Part shown: one piece after another, positions 27,429 through 35,649 of the stretch
Position numbering within the stretch: the first letter of the stretch is position 1
How the letters are laid out: each line of letters opens with the position of its first letter
Source: Polaromonas sp.
GTDB lineage: Bacteria; Pseudomonadota; Gammaproteobacteria; Burkholderiales; Burkholderiaceae_C
DNA length: 64,000 nt
NCBI RefSeq assembly: GCF_012927455.1
Contig: NZ_JABBPE010000008.1
Location: forward strand, 463,238 to 527,237
Reading direction: 5' to 3'
Notes under the pieces: generated by a model
What the model saw: the letters and a program-made list of their open reading frames with translations, nothing else
Told to the model about the DNA's origin: nothing
The model's database searches: none
Position numbers and translations under genes: made by a program

Positions 27429-29396
27429 TCAAGGTCGTGATAATTGCGCCAATTGGCCCAAATTGGTAGGCTGGAGCTGCTCCCACAAAAAACTTTTAAC
27501 CACGAAGTCCGACCCGGCCGGAGTGAGGTGTCCATAGTCGATAACAAGTAAATTGAATTCATCGTTGGAAGGTACTCTCGCACGGCATTCGTTCGCCCGG
27601 CACAACTTGTCAATGAGGGAAACGTAGCGGACGTTGCTGTTCGCATAAGTCGCCCGCAATTTAGCGTTTGTCTCGATGATCTTGGCATCCAGACCTTCGG
27701 AAATGTAATCGCGCTGAACCTTCAAACCCTTTGCAACGATGACCGGCAACGAAGGTCGCCATTGCGGTACGGGTCCAACGAGTACTAGTTCACCTTGGTT
27801 TGCCTCAACGAATTGTGCAACCTTAAACCAATCCGTCAGATCATGTTCTTCGCCTTGCGCGACGAACACCCGCGCTGGCTTGTTCTTCTTGATGAAATCT
27901 ATCGCGAACTGGTTGCTAACTTGACATGCAGCTTTATTCGCGCCGTTCTCGGGATCATGTTGGAGCTTTGGTTTGCACCCGCTTGTGGCGATAAGGGCTA
28001 GTTGGGCCATAGGCGAGATGTTTTTCCGGAAGCCAAATGAGAGTGCTTGTGCATGCGAGTCACCCCATAGGAGGTATGCGGGACGACTACCACTAACGGC
28101 CGTACAGGCCTTATCAACCACGCCCTTGTTGGCGCCAGTAGGCCAGTCATAGAAATCGCACCGCTCTTGATAGTAATCAGACATGCCAAACTTGTGCAGC
28201 TTGTTGTAGCGATCAAGGAAAACCCTAGTCTCGTCTCTGTTCACCGGCCGCTGGGGTAAGCCGTCAAAGAACAATATGGGCGTGGCAAATACTCCGACAA
28301 AAAAGAAGATACTGACGAGTTGCGAGGTCGAACCCCTGTTGCTGACGCGTATAGGCGTTTCGATTGTCTTGTAAGTAAGCCATGCCAAAACGATTGAGAG
28401 AAGAACCAAGCCAACACGCACCGTGCTTGAAGTGTGTTCCCCACTGTTTAGGATCAGTGCCAATGACAACATTGGCCAATGCCACAAATACAGCGGGTAG
28501 CTGATTTTCCCAAACCAGACCGCTAACTTGTTAGATAGCACGATGCGATTTACCCACGCTGCCGGCCCTGCCGAGATAAGCAATGCTGCCCCCAAAGTTG
28601 GTAAGAGTGCCCACCAGCCTGGGAAAGCTCGAGCTTTATTGATAAACACCAAACCAACGACGATCAGCGCCATTCCAACGATGGACTGGACGTTACGGTG
28701 CTTTGAAATCGAAATAGGCTTGAACAAAACAGCATAAGCTAACAATCCGCCAATCATTAGCTCCCAAAAACGCGAAAGCGGGGAATAGAACGCAGCCTCT
28801 GCATGCTCTGGAAAACTCAGCAGGTTGACCCCGAAGGACACCAAGGCGACAGCTGCCGCAATGGCTAACAAGTTCCACTTGCGCTTCCAGGCCAATCCCA
28901 GCAATAGCGGCCAGATGATATAAAACTGCTCCTCTATTGCAAGGCTCCACAGGTGTAGCAGCGGCTTTGCCTCTGCAGAGGAATTGAAGTAGCCAGACTC
29001 ACCCCATAGTATTAAGTTGGACACGAAACCTATACCGCCGAGAGTGTGCTTGCCAACCTGCTCGTATTCGCTGGCCAGTAAGCCGAACCAGCCTACGCCG
29101 AGACAGGCCAGAAGCACGACCACCAGGGCGGGAAATATCCGCCGAACCCGTCGCCGATAAAACTCCAAATAGCTGAAAGAGTCGTTTTGAAGGTTGCCAA
29201 ATATGATCGTTGAAATCAGAAAGCCAGAGATGACAAAAAAGATGTCGACGCCTATGAAGCCGCCCACGATCAGCCCCGGGAATGCATGAAAACCCACAAC
29301 CGAGAGCACGGCGACGGCACGCAGTCCGTCGATGTCAGCGCGGTATTTTGGATGGGTCAGAGCTTCGGGTGGTGGCGCAGTAGCAAAAAAATTCAT
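27429..29396 (-). CDS. OafA-type acyltransferase with C-terminal SGNH domain
   Basis: The ~655-residue protein combines an acyltransferase-3 membrane domain (YRADIDGLRAVAVLSVVGFH at the N-terminus, about ten helices to residue 370) with a periplasmic SGNH hydrolase-like domain showing LLWGDSHAQAL and a terminal DYGHLTPAG motif (catalytic Asp and His). Such enzymes O-acetylate O-antigen sugars. An in-frame TTG at 29411 would add five residues. It lies between the amino-sugar genes and rfbC, so it probably decorates the polysaccharide made here. Confidence 0.93.
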   Translation of the reverse strand: MNFFATAPPPEALTHPKYRADIDGLRAVAVLSVVGFHAFPGLIVGGFIGVDIFFVISGFLISTIIFGNLQNDSFSYLEFYRRRVRRIFPALVVVLLACLGVGWFGLLASEYEQVGKHTLGGIGFVSNLILWGESGYFNSSAEAKPLLHLWSLAIEEQFYIIWPLLLGLAWKRKWNLLAIAAAVALVSFGVNLLSFPEHAEAAFYSPLSRFWELMIGGLLAYAVLFKPISISKHRNVQSIVGMALIVVGLVFINKARAFPGWWALLPTLGAALLISAGPAAWVNRIVLSNKLAVWFGKISYPLYLWHWPMLSLALILNSGEHTSSTVRVGLVLLSIVLAWLTYKTIETPIRVSNRGSTSQLVSIFFFVGVFATPILFFDGLPQRPVNRDETRVFLDRYNKLHKFGMSDYYQERCDFYDWPTGANKGVVDKACTAVSGSRPAYLLWGDSHAQALSFGFRKNISPMAQLALIATSGCKPKLQHDPENGANKAACQVSNQFAIDFIKKNKPARVFVAQGEEHDLTDWFKVAQFVEANQGELVLVGPVPQWRPSLPVIVAKGLKVQRDYISEGLDAKIIETNAKLRATYANSNVRYVSLIDKLCRANECRARVPSNDEFNLLVIDYGHLTPAGSDFVVKSFLWEQLQPTNLGQLAQLSRP

Positions 29397-29619
29397 ATTA
29401 AATAAAAGCAACTAAAGAACGTCTCGTATAAAACTTGGTAGTTTCGTGATCTGGCGCGGCTGCGCGTGCTATCGGCCTACGCTTTGCCAACCCGACCTAC
29501 TTGCTCTTGTTTTTATAGCAAAGTTTGCCCGTGGAACATGGGCTTGAGGCTGATTTGACAATTACTTTCCTCGCTAGCTGACCCGGTAGTTCATGGGCTG
29601 CAAGGCAGGTCACCCGCCC

Positions 29620-30180
29620 TCAAAACGTCTCGGCTTCGCGCAGCGCCAGCCCCAGCTGGTCTTTGGCAGACAGACTGGGCTGCGTCATCACAGGCCAATC
29701 GATGCCAATTTCCAGGTCATTCCACGCAATGCAGCGCTCATGCTCTGGCGCGTAGTAATCGGTGGTTTTATACAGAAACTCTGCTGAATCACTGGTCACC
29801 AGAAAGCCATGCGCAAAGCCTGCAGGTATCCAGAGCTGCTTGTGGTTGTCTTCGCTCAACTCCATGCCCACCCATTTGCCAAACGTGAGTGAGCTTTTCC
29901 GGATATCCACCGCCACATCAAACACCGCCCCGCGCACCACGCGCACCAGCTTGCCCTGCGGCTGCTCGATTTGATAATGCAGGCCACGCAGCACGCCCTT
30001 GGCGCTGCGGCTGTGGTTGTCTTGCACAAAATTGACATCAAGGCCGGTGGCCTCGTTGAAGGCTTTCTGATTGAAGCTTTCAAAGAAGAAACCACGGGCG
30101 TCGCCGAACACCTTGGGCTCGATGACGAGGACGTCTGGGATGGTGGTGGGGGTGATTTTCATTTGAGTTTTGTCGCTCAT
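29620..30180 (-). CDS. rfbC: dTDP-4-dehydrorhamnose 3,5-epimerase
   Basis: The 186-residue protein is a typical RmlC cupin: EPKVFGDARGFFFESFNQ, FVQDNHSRSAKGVLRGLHYQ (catalytic His), ARG-like VRGAVFDVAVDIRKSSLTFG and IPAGFAHGFLV. The start at 30180 overlaps the stop of the upstream DUF1016 gene by 4 bp. It converts dTDP-4-keto-6-deoxyglucose to the L-lyxo sugar in dTDP-L-rhamnose synthesis. The enzyme looks intact. Confidence 0.95.
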   Translation of the reverse strand: MSDKTQMKITPTTIPDVLVIEPKVFGDARGFFFESFNQKAFNEATGLDVNFVQDNHSRSAKGVLRGLHYQIEQPQGKLVRVVRGAVFDVAVDIRKSSLTFGKWVGMELSEDNHKQLWIPAGFAHGFLVTSDSAEFLYKTTDYYAPEHERCIAWNDLEIGIDWPVMTQPSLSAKDQLGLALREAETF

Positions 30181-31223
30181 TTTGCGGCCTTTCCTTGCTC
30201 TGCCAGCCACAGTTGTTCCTTTTCCAGCTCTGCCCTGAGTTCGTCTTCGGACGGCAAAACCAGTTTGTATTTACTGGCAAAAAGTTGTTCGTTTTCGTGC
30301 AGGACGGAATAGCGCACCACAGAGGTATCTTTGCCTGCGCAAAGGATGATGCCTACTGTGGGGTTGTCGTCCGGGGCGCGCTTGAGGTCATCAACCATGC
30401 GCACATACATGTCCATCTGGCCAATATCTTGATGGGTGAGTTCTCCGGCTTTTAGGTCAAAGAGGACGAAGCATTTGAGCAGGTAGTTGTAGAACACCAG
30501 GTCAATGTAGAAGTCTTTGGTTTCGGTGCTAATGCGCATTTGGCGGGCGACGAAGGCAAAGCCTTTGCCCAGCTCCAGCAAAAATCCTTGTAATTTATTG
30601 ATTAGTGCTTGTTCCAGGTCAGCTTCCAACAGACGGCCGGTTTCAGGCAGCCCGAGAAATTCCAGTAGTACCGGGTCACGCACGAATTCACGCGGTGTCT
30701 TTTGCAAGGGGGCCATCTGCGCGGCGGCTTCTTGACGCACGGGGTCACGGTCGCGGCTGGCGAGCAGGCGCTCGTAATACAGCGTGCCGATTTGCCGGTC
30801 CAGTGCGCGGGTGCTCCAATTCTGGTCCGCAGCTTCGTTCATGTACCAGTGTCGGGCCTGTTCACCGTCTACGCGCAGCAGGTTGCGGTAGTGGGTCCAA
30901 CTCAATTCGTGACGCAGCGCGTCACGAATCGGAAACGCCAGGTAAAAAAGTCGCATGTAGCGCAAATTGGAGGCATCAAACCCCCGCCCGAACTCGCCGG
31001 TCAGCGATTCCGCTAATCTGGGGATCAGGCGAATACCATACGCTGCCCGGTCTGCGCCTAGCTGCTCGAATTCCACAATATGCTGCCCAATTTCCCAGCA
31101 AGTACGCACCTGTATGGAATCAACGGCCCGGAGTGCCTGCCCACGCGCGGCTTCAATCAGCCCGCGCAACTGGCTGATCAGCGTGGGGAGGGATTCCTGG
31201 TCTTGAACGGTCAGCTTTTTCAA
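30177..31223 (-). CDS. DUF1016/YhcG-family PDDEXK nuclease protein
   Basis: The 348-residue protein has the N-terminal DUF1016 helical domain ([31 protein letters not shown]) and a C-terminal PD-(D/E)XK nuclease-like domain with Asp241 (FYIDLVFYN) and D256-x-K258 (FDLKAG). The start is TTG and its TTGA overlaps the rfbA stop; its own stop overlaps the rfbC start. A nuclease-like gene is therefore translationally coupled inside the rhamnose genes. Homologues occur with restriction-modification and mobile elements. Its role here is unknown; it may be a passenger that kept operon continuity. Confidence 0.9.
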   Translation of the reverse strand: MKKLTVQDQESLPTLISQLRGLIEAARGQALRAVDSIQVRTCWEIGQHIVEFEQLGADRAAYGIRLIPRLAESLTGEFGRGFDASNLRYMRLFYLAFPIRDALRHELSWTHYRNLLRVDGEQARHWYMNEAADQNWSTRALDRQIGTLYYERLLASRDRDPVRQEAAAQMAPLQKTPREFVRDPVLLEFLGLPETGRLLEADLEQALINKLQGFLLELGKGFAFVARQMRISTETKDFYIDLVFYNYLLKCFVLFDLKAGELTHQDIGQMDMYVRMVDDLKRAPDDNPTVGIILCAGKDTSVVRYSVLHENEQLFASKYKLVLPSEDELRAELEKEQLWLAEQGKAAK

Positions 31224-32140
31224 AGCTGCACCCCTTCAATTAACAAGCGCAGCAAATACTGGCCATAGCCGTTCTTGGACAGCGGCTGGGCCAGCTTTTC
31301 AAGCTGCTCGGAGGTGATGAAGCCGTTGCGCCAGGCGATCTCTTCGGGGCAGGCAATCTTCAGGCCCTGGCGGCGCTCTAGCGTGGCAATGAACTGGCCG
31401 GCTTCCAGCAGGCTGTCATGGGTGCCGGTGTCGAGCCAGGCGTAGCCGCGCTGCATGATCTGCACATTGAGCTGCCCCTTGTCGAGGTAGGCCTGGTTGA
31501 CGGCGGTGATTTCAAGCTCGCCACGGGCGCTGGGTTTGACGGCCTTGGCGATGTCGACGACCTGGTTGTCGTAGAAGTACAAGCCCGTGACGGCGTAGTT
31601 ACTCTTGGGCGTGAGCGGCTTTTCTTCGATGCTGCTGGCCTTGCCGGCCTTGTCGAAGGCGACGACGCCGTAGCGCTCGGGGTCTTGCACATGGTAAGCA
31701 AATACCGTGGCACCGCTGACTTGGCTGTCAGCGCTTGAAAGCAGATTCACGAAATCGTGGCCGTAGAACAGGTTGTCGCCCAGCACCAAAGCACTTGAGT
31801 GGTTGCCAATAAAGTCTTCGCCGATCAGAAAGGCCTGTGCCAAGCCGTCGGGGCTGGCTTGCACGGCATATTGCAGATTCATGCCCCACTGGCTGCCGTC
31901 GCCCAGCAGTTGCGTGAAGCGCGGCGTGTCTTGCGGGGTGCTGATGATCAGGACGTCGCGAATGCCGGCCAGCATCAAGGTGCTGAGCGGGTAGTAAATC
32001 ATCGGTTTGTCGTACACCGGCAGCAACTGCTTGCTGATGGCCAGCGTGGCCGGGTGCAACCGGCTTCCGGAGCCACCGGCGAGGACGATGCCTTTCCTGG
32101 AAAGTGGGGAGTGGCTAGTTGCTAGTGGGGAAGAGGTCAT
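31220..32140 (-). CDS. rfbA: Glucose-1-phosphate thymidylyltransferase
   Basis: The 306-residue protein is Rml[44 protein letters not shown] and [20 protein letters not shown]. It makes dTDP-glucose, the precursor of both rhamnose and the 3-amino sugar in this locus. About 15 extra residues precede the usual Lys-Gly-Ile start and arise from a short imperfect repeat (about 32100-32135) just after the ATG. No closer in-frame ATG exists. Downstream it is coupled to the DUF1016 gene. Confidence 0.95.
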   Translation of the reverse strand: MTSSPLATSHSPLSRKGIVLAGGSGSRLHPATLAISKQLLPVYDKPMIYYPLSTLMLAGIRDVLIISTPQDTPRFTQLLGDGSQWGMNLQYAVQASPDGLAQAFLIGEDFIGNHSSALVLGDNLFYGHDFVNLLSSADSQVSGATVFAYHVQDPERYGVVAFDKAGKASSIEEKPLTPKSNYAVTGLYFYDNQVVDIAKAVKPSARGELEITAVNQAYLDKGQLNVQIMQRGYAWLDTGTHDSLLEAGQFIATLERRQGLKIACPEEIAWRNGFITSEQLEKLAQPLSKNGYGQYLLRLLIEGVQL

Positions 32141-32151
32141 GAGAGGCTTAG

Positions 32152-32331
32152 TTATTTGTGCCGGCCGGTAAGGAGTTTGCCGCTACGGTCGACAAGTTCG
32201 AAGACAACATGGTCTTGGGGCGCGAAATTCAGCATGACGGCCAGTTGAAGCTGGGTTTCGAGTTCTGCCAGCAAGCCGCGCGCAATGCCAATGAAGTGCA
32301 AATATTCTTTTGCACCGTTTCCCGGCATCAT
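32152..32331 (-). pseudogene. C-terminal fragment of a four-helix-bundle (S23-type) protein
   Basis: The minus-strand frame from the ATG at 32331 to the TAA at 32152 encodes about 59 residues including EYLHFIGIARGLLAELETQL and LAVMLNFAPQDHVV, matching the second half of the four helix bundle (23S-intervening-sequence) family. The usual N-terminal half is missing. The start overlaps the stop of the antitoxin-like gene upstream (ATGA), where a VapC toxin would be expected. It therefore looks like a truncated gene joined to an orphan antitoxin. Confidence 0.65.
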
Positions 32332-32525
32332 GCAGAGGCATCCCGACGACGGGGGACAGGCTGCAACTGGGCTTGTGTCCCGTCCAGCCTGGCGAGACGG
32401 CGGGCGCTCTCGCGCTGCACCAGCGCCAGCAGCGCTTCCCGCACCAATTGGGTACGCTCGGTCAAGCCCGTCAGGAGTTGGGCTTGCGTCAGTAGTTCGT
32501 CGTCAAGATTGATGGTGGTGCGCAT
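32328..32525 (-). CDS. Orphan VapB-like ribbon-helix-helix antitoxin
   Basis: The 65-residue protein begins MRTTINLDDELLTQAQLLTG and continues TERTQLVREALLALVQRESA, the ribbon-helix-helix pattern of VapB antitoxins of the MRTTx-LDD group. No VapC follows; instead a truncated four-helix-bundle fragment begins at its stop. It may be a relic, or an antitoxin acting in trans on another toxin. Confidence 0.8.
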   Translation of the reverse strand: MRTTINLDDELLTQAQLLTGLTERTQLVREALLALVQRESARRLARLDGTQAQLQPVPRRRDASA

Positions 32526-32536
32526 AGATGAGCCTT

Positions 32537-32902
32537 TTAGGCATCTTCTGCTTTGACTGGAGCCTGATTCACTTCAGATTTCAAAGCCTCGATTTCCAGC
32601 ATCAGGCTTTCAAATTCGGCCACCTTGCGCGCCAGAAAGCGGACGGTGAGACCGGCTTTTTCAGCGATGCCGACGGGGGTGAGCAGGTAGGCGTAAGCCA
32701 GCTTGTTCGGGCTTTTTTGAAAGCTCTGCATCTTGATGAAGCCCTTGCCCAGCAAGGCCTTCAGGCAATAGTTGGTTTTACCCAGGCTCACACCCAACGC
32801 ATCGGCCAGATCGCGCTGGCTTAAGTGCGGGTTGACCTCTAGAAGGCGCAGAACCTTGAGGTGGTTTTCTTCTTGGAGGGATGGAAATTCGGGGGCGTTC
32901 AT
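32537..32902 (-). CDS. MarR-family EPS-associated transcriptional regulator
   Basis: The 121-residue protein has a winged helix (HLKVLRLLEVNPHLSQRDLA, then VSLGKTNYCLKALLGKGFIK) and a C-terminal coiled coil (LARKVAEFESLMLEIEALKS). It fits the small family of MarR-type regulators found beside exopolysaccharide and O-antigen loci in proteobacteria. It probably regulates this locus. It lies 11 bp upstream of the orphan antitoxin gene. Confidence 0.88.
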   Translation of the reverse strand: MNAPEFPSLQEENHLKVLRLLEVNPHLSQRDLADALGVSLGKTNYCLKALLGKGFIKMQSFQKSPNKLAYAYLLTPVGIAEKAGLTVRFLARKVAEFESLMLEIEALKSEVNQAPVKAEDA

Positions 32903-33331
32903 TGGGTGAACACGAATGTTAGCACGGCATGCTTACGGCTTTGCTCGACCTCCTCGTTTTACTCTTTCCGCATTGGGGGAAGTTTGGGATGGGAGCTTCA
33001 GCGGTAGTCATTCAAAGTCTGGAAGACAACATGCGAAGCCTGGGCCTGCGCTGAAATAAGTGGCATTGACCGAGCGAACTCTGCGCCCCCATCTCAGCCT
33101 TTCCCCAAAGGGTGAAGGAGGAATACCGGCGCCGGGGCACCGGTCAAGCGATGACCTAAGTAGTTACAAATTCATGATGAAATATGGCCTTAACGCAATA
33201 TACACGGGCGATAGACGCTATAACTTTAGTAGCATAGACTGAAGCGATTACTTAAGGCGGGTTAAGGCAACCGGTCATGCAAGTGCTTTTGCTGCACTTG
33301 TAGGGAGTGAAGCTTGACACCATTGATTTGT
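32903..33331. other. Gene-free spacer, 429 bp
   Basis: No convincing gene is seen. The stretch is less GC-rich near 33160-33240 and likely holds the promoter of the MarR-type regulator on the minus strand. A short plus-strand open frame (33060-33242) lacks any recognisable pattern or ribosome site. Confidence 0.5.
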
Positions 33332-33736
33332 TTACATCAGCGCGACACCTGCTTTTAAGGCGGCCTCTCTTAGCTTGCCGTCCTGGCATGCAATGGGCAG
33401 GCCGTGGCGCATGGCGAGTTCGAGGTAGGCCGCGTCGTAGCTGCTGAGGTTGTAACGCATGGTCAATTCAAGCAGTTGTCTGGGGCCTGGGGCCACGCCC
33501 TTGTCAATTTCTATAGGCAGGGTTCCAACGGTGGCCACTATCTCCCTGGCGATATCCAGTGTTAGTTTGCCCCGAGTACACGCCGTTTTAAGTACATTGG
33601 CAAATTCTAGTTGCCACAATGCGGGCACGATTGCCCGATCCGTCTCCAGCAGGGTTGCCATGGCTTGCGTGTAGGCAGTTGCCTGGTCTGGGATGTACCA
33701 CCCGGTGACCACGGAGTTGTCCAGCACGAAGGGCAT
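33332..33736 (-). CDS. vapC: PIN-domain toxin (VapC family)
   Basis: The 134-residue protein starts MPFVLDNSVVTGWYIPDQ and has ALWQLEFANVLKTA, LSSYDAAYLELAMRHGLPIA and a C-terminal DGKLREAALKAGV, the PIN-domain ribonuclease pattern with its acidic residues intact. Its ATG overlaps the TAA of the antitoxin gene upstream (TAATG). This is an apparently complete module placed between rfbD and rfbA. Confidence 0.9.
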   Translation of the reverse strand: MPFVLDNSVVTGWYIPDQATAYTQAMATLLETDRAIVPALWQLEFANVLKTACTRGKLTLDIAREIVATVGTLPIEIDKGVAPGPRQLLELTMRYNLSSYDAAYLELAMRHGLPIACQDGKLREAALKAGVALM

Positions 33737-33990
33737 TAGTCGCGGCCGCTTTCTATGGCCTGCGCGAGCGAAACACCCAGCCCGGCATCTTGCCCCAGAC
33801 TGCGTAGCCGTTGCAGAGCCCCCGCAACGCGCAAGCGCTGGCCAGCGGGTGGCTGGCCGACAGCACTGACCGAGACGAGACGAGCCACCGGTTGGCCGTG
33901 CCGGGTAATGGTGATCTCCTCACCCTGCTCCACCGCATTCAATAACTCCGAAAAGCGGTTTTTGGCTTCGAAAACAGCAAAGGATTTCAT
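33736..33990 (-). CDS. Phd/YefM-family antitoxin
   Basis: The 84-residue protein from MKSFAVFEAKNRFSELLNAV has EQGEEITITRHGQPVARLV, the classical Phd/YefM fold motif. An in-frame ATG at 34080 would add 30 residues with no family match, so the start at 33990 is preferred. It is coupled to the PIN toxin and should repress the pair and block the toxin. Confidence 0.9.
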   Translation of the reverse strand: MKSFAVFEAKNRFSELLNAVEQGEEITITRHGQPVARLVSVSAVGQPPAGQRLRVAGALQRLRSLGQDAGLGVSLAQAIESGRD

Positions 33991-34077
33991 GCGACATCCT
34001 TGAAAATATGGATAGCCATATTTTGCCAGCTTTGACGCCCTGCTGATAGCGGGCTTGCAATGGCAGCACGACGCGAG

Positions 34078-34191
34078 CACTGGTCGGTACCGGGGTCACT
34101 TCTTTTGCTATTATTTTAATAGCTGCTTGCGTCCGCTGCGAATGGGCTGTCACGTGTTTTGAATCGCTATTCCAGATGGTTTCGCCGCGGG
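34078..34191 (-). pseudogene. Relic fragment of a second rfbD
   Basis: Read on the minus strand, this ~114 bp encodes residues such as ETIWNSDSKHV and AAIKIIAKEVTPVPTSA, matching the rfbD segment at about 34887-34999 ([11 protein letters not shown] and [17 protein letters not shown]). The DNA of the two segments aligns along its whole length, including the dispersed repeat both contain. Nothing on either side continues the rfbD match. It indicates a past duplication or a replaced rfbD copy in this TA-rich spacer. Confidence 0.8.
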
Positions 34192-34241
34192 GCGACCAGC
34201 TGGCACAAACCGATATCGGCAGGGCTCTGGCTCAGTCAGCC

Positions 34242-34517
34242 CTAAATACTTCCGTGCTTAAGCGCATCACGCAGCAGACTGTTAACCCGCGTTTGCCAGC
34301 CCGGACCTTTGCTTTTCAGCGCATCCATGACATCGGCATCAACGCGCATGGTCAGCGCCACCTTGGGCCGCGCAAGCCGTGGGCGTCCACGCATGGGCAG
34401 CAACTGGCCCAATTGCTGATCGGTGAGCGGCAAATTGTCCGGATCACCCAAGGCTGCCGCTGTAATGGTGGCATCTTCTTCGAGTGTGGGCGGGTTGAGC
34501 TTAGGGCGCTTGTTCAT
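34242..34517 (-). CDS. brnA: BrnA-family antitoxin
   Basis: The 91-residue protein starts MNKRPKLNPPTLEEDATITA and ends with the DNA-binding part RPKVALTMRVDADVMDALKS, GWQTRVNSLLRDAL, as in BrnA ribbon-helix-helix antitoxins. It overlaps the 3' end of a truncated BrnT toxin by 17 bp, the usual module arrangement. The antitoxin itself looks whole. Confidence 0.88.
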   Translation of the reverse strand: MNKRPKLNPPTLEEDATITAAALGDPDNLPLTDQQLGQLLPMRGRPRLARPKVALTMRVDADVMDALKSKGPGWQTRVNSLLRDALKHGSI

Positions 34518-34746
34518 AACGACGATACTCCCGTAATTTGGCCTTGCGCAGGCCGATCACTCGTCGGCCTTCCGGCCGGTCCGTGAACACCACGACCCAC
34601 AGACGGCCATCCATGGGCGCCAAAGCCACCTGCCGCAGTTCGCCATATTCACGGCGATCATCCAGCGACACAAAGGCATTGTCCCAATCGAACCAGCGGG
34701 GCTCAAACCCTCTGAAACCGTGGCTGATGGAAAACCTGCCTGCTCT
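34501..34746 (-). pseudogene. brnT: BrnT-family toxin, 5'-truncated
   Basis: The minus-strand frame ending at the TAA of 34501 encodes VSLDDRREYGELRQVAL, RLWVVVFTDRPEGRRVIGL and RKAKLREYRRYEQAP, the core and C-terminus of BrnT. Upstream the frame runs into a stop just after the rfbD stop codon and has no ATG, GTG or TTG before the conserved core. The first ~15-20 residues of a BrnT, including the usual FEWD start, are absent. The toxin is probably inactive, leaving brnA without a working partner. Confidence 0.75.
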
Positions 34747-34749
34747 TCA

Positions 34750-35649
34750 CTAGCTGTCTTCCAGCACTTCTTCAAGCATGCGGTTCACGCCGTGCTGCCA
34801 CGGCGGCAGGCTCAAGCCGAAGGCGGCTTGCAGTTTGGCCGTGTTCAGGCGCGAGTTGTGCGGCCGCTTCGCCGGCGTGGGGAAGGCGCTCGTGGGTACC
34901 GGGGCTACTTCTTTCGATATTATTTTAATAGCTGCTCGCGCCCGTGCTGCATGGGCTAGCACGTGTTTTGCGTAGCCGTGCCAGGTGGTTTCGCCGCTGG
35001 CAGCAACGTGGTAAATGCCCGCATCCTGGGGGCGCTGCAGCACCTGACGGATGGCGTGGGCCGTGACATCGGCCAGCAGCTCGGCGCCGGTGGGGGCGCC
35101 CCACTGGTCGTCGATGACAGTCAGGCGCTCGCGCTCTTGCGCCAGGCGCAGCATGGTTTTGGCAAAGTTGCCGCCTCGGGCCGCGTAAACCCAGCTGGTT
35201 CTGAAGATCAGGTGTTTGCTGCAGTGGGCCGCTATCAGCTGCTCGCCTTCGAACTTGCTTTGGCCATAGACGCTGAGCGGCGCGGGCGTGCCGGTTTCCA
35301 GCCAGGGCTGGGTACCGCTGCCGTCAAACACGTAGTCGGTGGAATAGTGCACCAGCCAGGCGCCGAGCTGTTGCGCTTGTTGTGCCAGCAGGCCGGGGGC
35401 GCTGGCGTTGATGAGGCGGGCCAGTTCGGGCTCGCTCTCGGCCTTGTCGACTGCGGTGTGGGCGGCGGCGTTGACGATGACGTCTGGGCGCACTTGCCGC
35501 ACCGTCTCTGCAAGGCCCTGCAAATTGGAGAGGTCGCCGTAAAAATCCGTGCTATGGCGGTCCAGGGCAATCAACTCGCCCAGCGGCGCCAGGCTGCGCT
35601 GCAGCTCCCAGCCGAGCTGGCCGTTTTTGCCGAGCAGCAGGATTTTCAT
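34750..35649 (-). CDS. rfbD: dTDP-4-dehydrorhamnose reductase
   Basis: The 299-residue SDR starts [20 protein letters not shown] and has the catalytic YSTDYVFDG and YGQSKFEGE motifs. It reduces the 4-keto group in the last step of dTDP-L-rhamnose synthesis. The start at 35649 overlaps the rfbB stop; an upstream ATG at 35733 lies inside rfbB. DNA for the C-terminal linker (about 34912-34968) is a copy of the dispersed palindromic repeat, read in frame without a stop. A normal [17 protein letters not shown] follows, so the enzyme looks functional. Confidence 0.95.
   Translation of the reverse strand: MKILLLGKNGQLGWELQRSLAPLGELIALDRHSTDFYGDLSNLQGLAETVRQVRPDVIVNAAAHTAVDKAESEPELARLINASAPGLLAQQAQQLGAWLVHYSTDYVFDGSGTQPWLETGTPAPLSVYGQSKFEGEQLIAAHCSKHLIFRTSWVYAARGGNFAKTMLRLAQERERLTVIDDQWGAPTGAELLADVTAHAIRQVLQRPQDAGIYHVAASGETTWHGYAKHVLAHAARARAAIKIISKEVAPVPTSAFPTPAKRPHNSRLNTAKLQAAFGLSLPPWQHGVNRMLEEVLEDS
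34912..34968. repeat. Dispersed palindromic repeat inside rfbD
   Basis: The tattttaatagctgctcgcg start and gcccgtgctgcatgggctag continuation match the intergenic repeat copies elsewhere in the window. It lies wholly in the rfbD reading frame and encodes a linker around [16 protein letters not shown] on the minus strand. Confidence 0.8.

Noticed and set aside
29412..29619. Spacer before the OafA-type gene as a possible RNA gene
   Set aside because: I found no convincing conserved fold, tRNA-like element or riboswitch core; only a weak repeat-like tatagcaaa segment.
33000..33012. A gcggtag motif resembling an ops/JUMPstart element
   Set aside because: It lies on the plus strand while the locus is transcribed from the minus strand, and two consensus positions differ.
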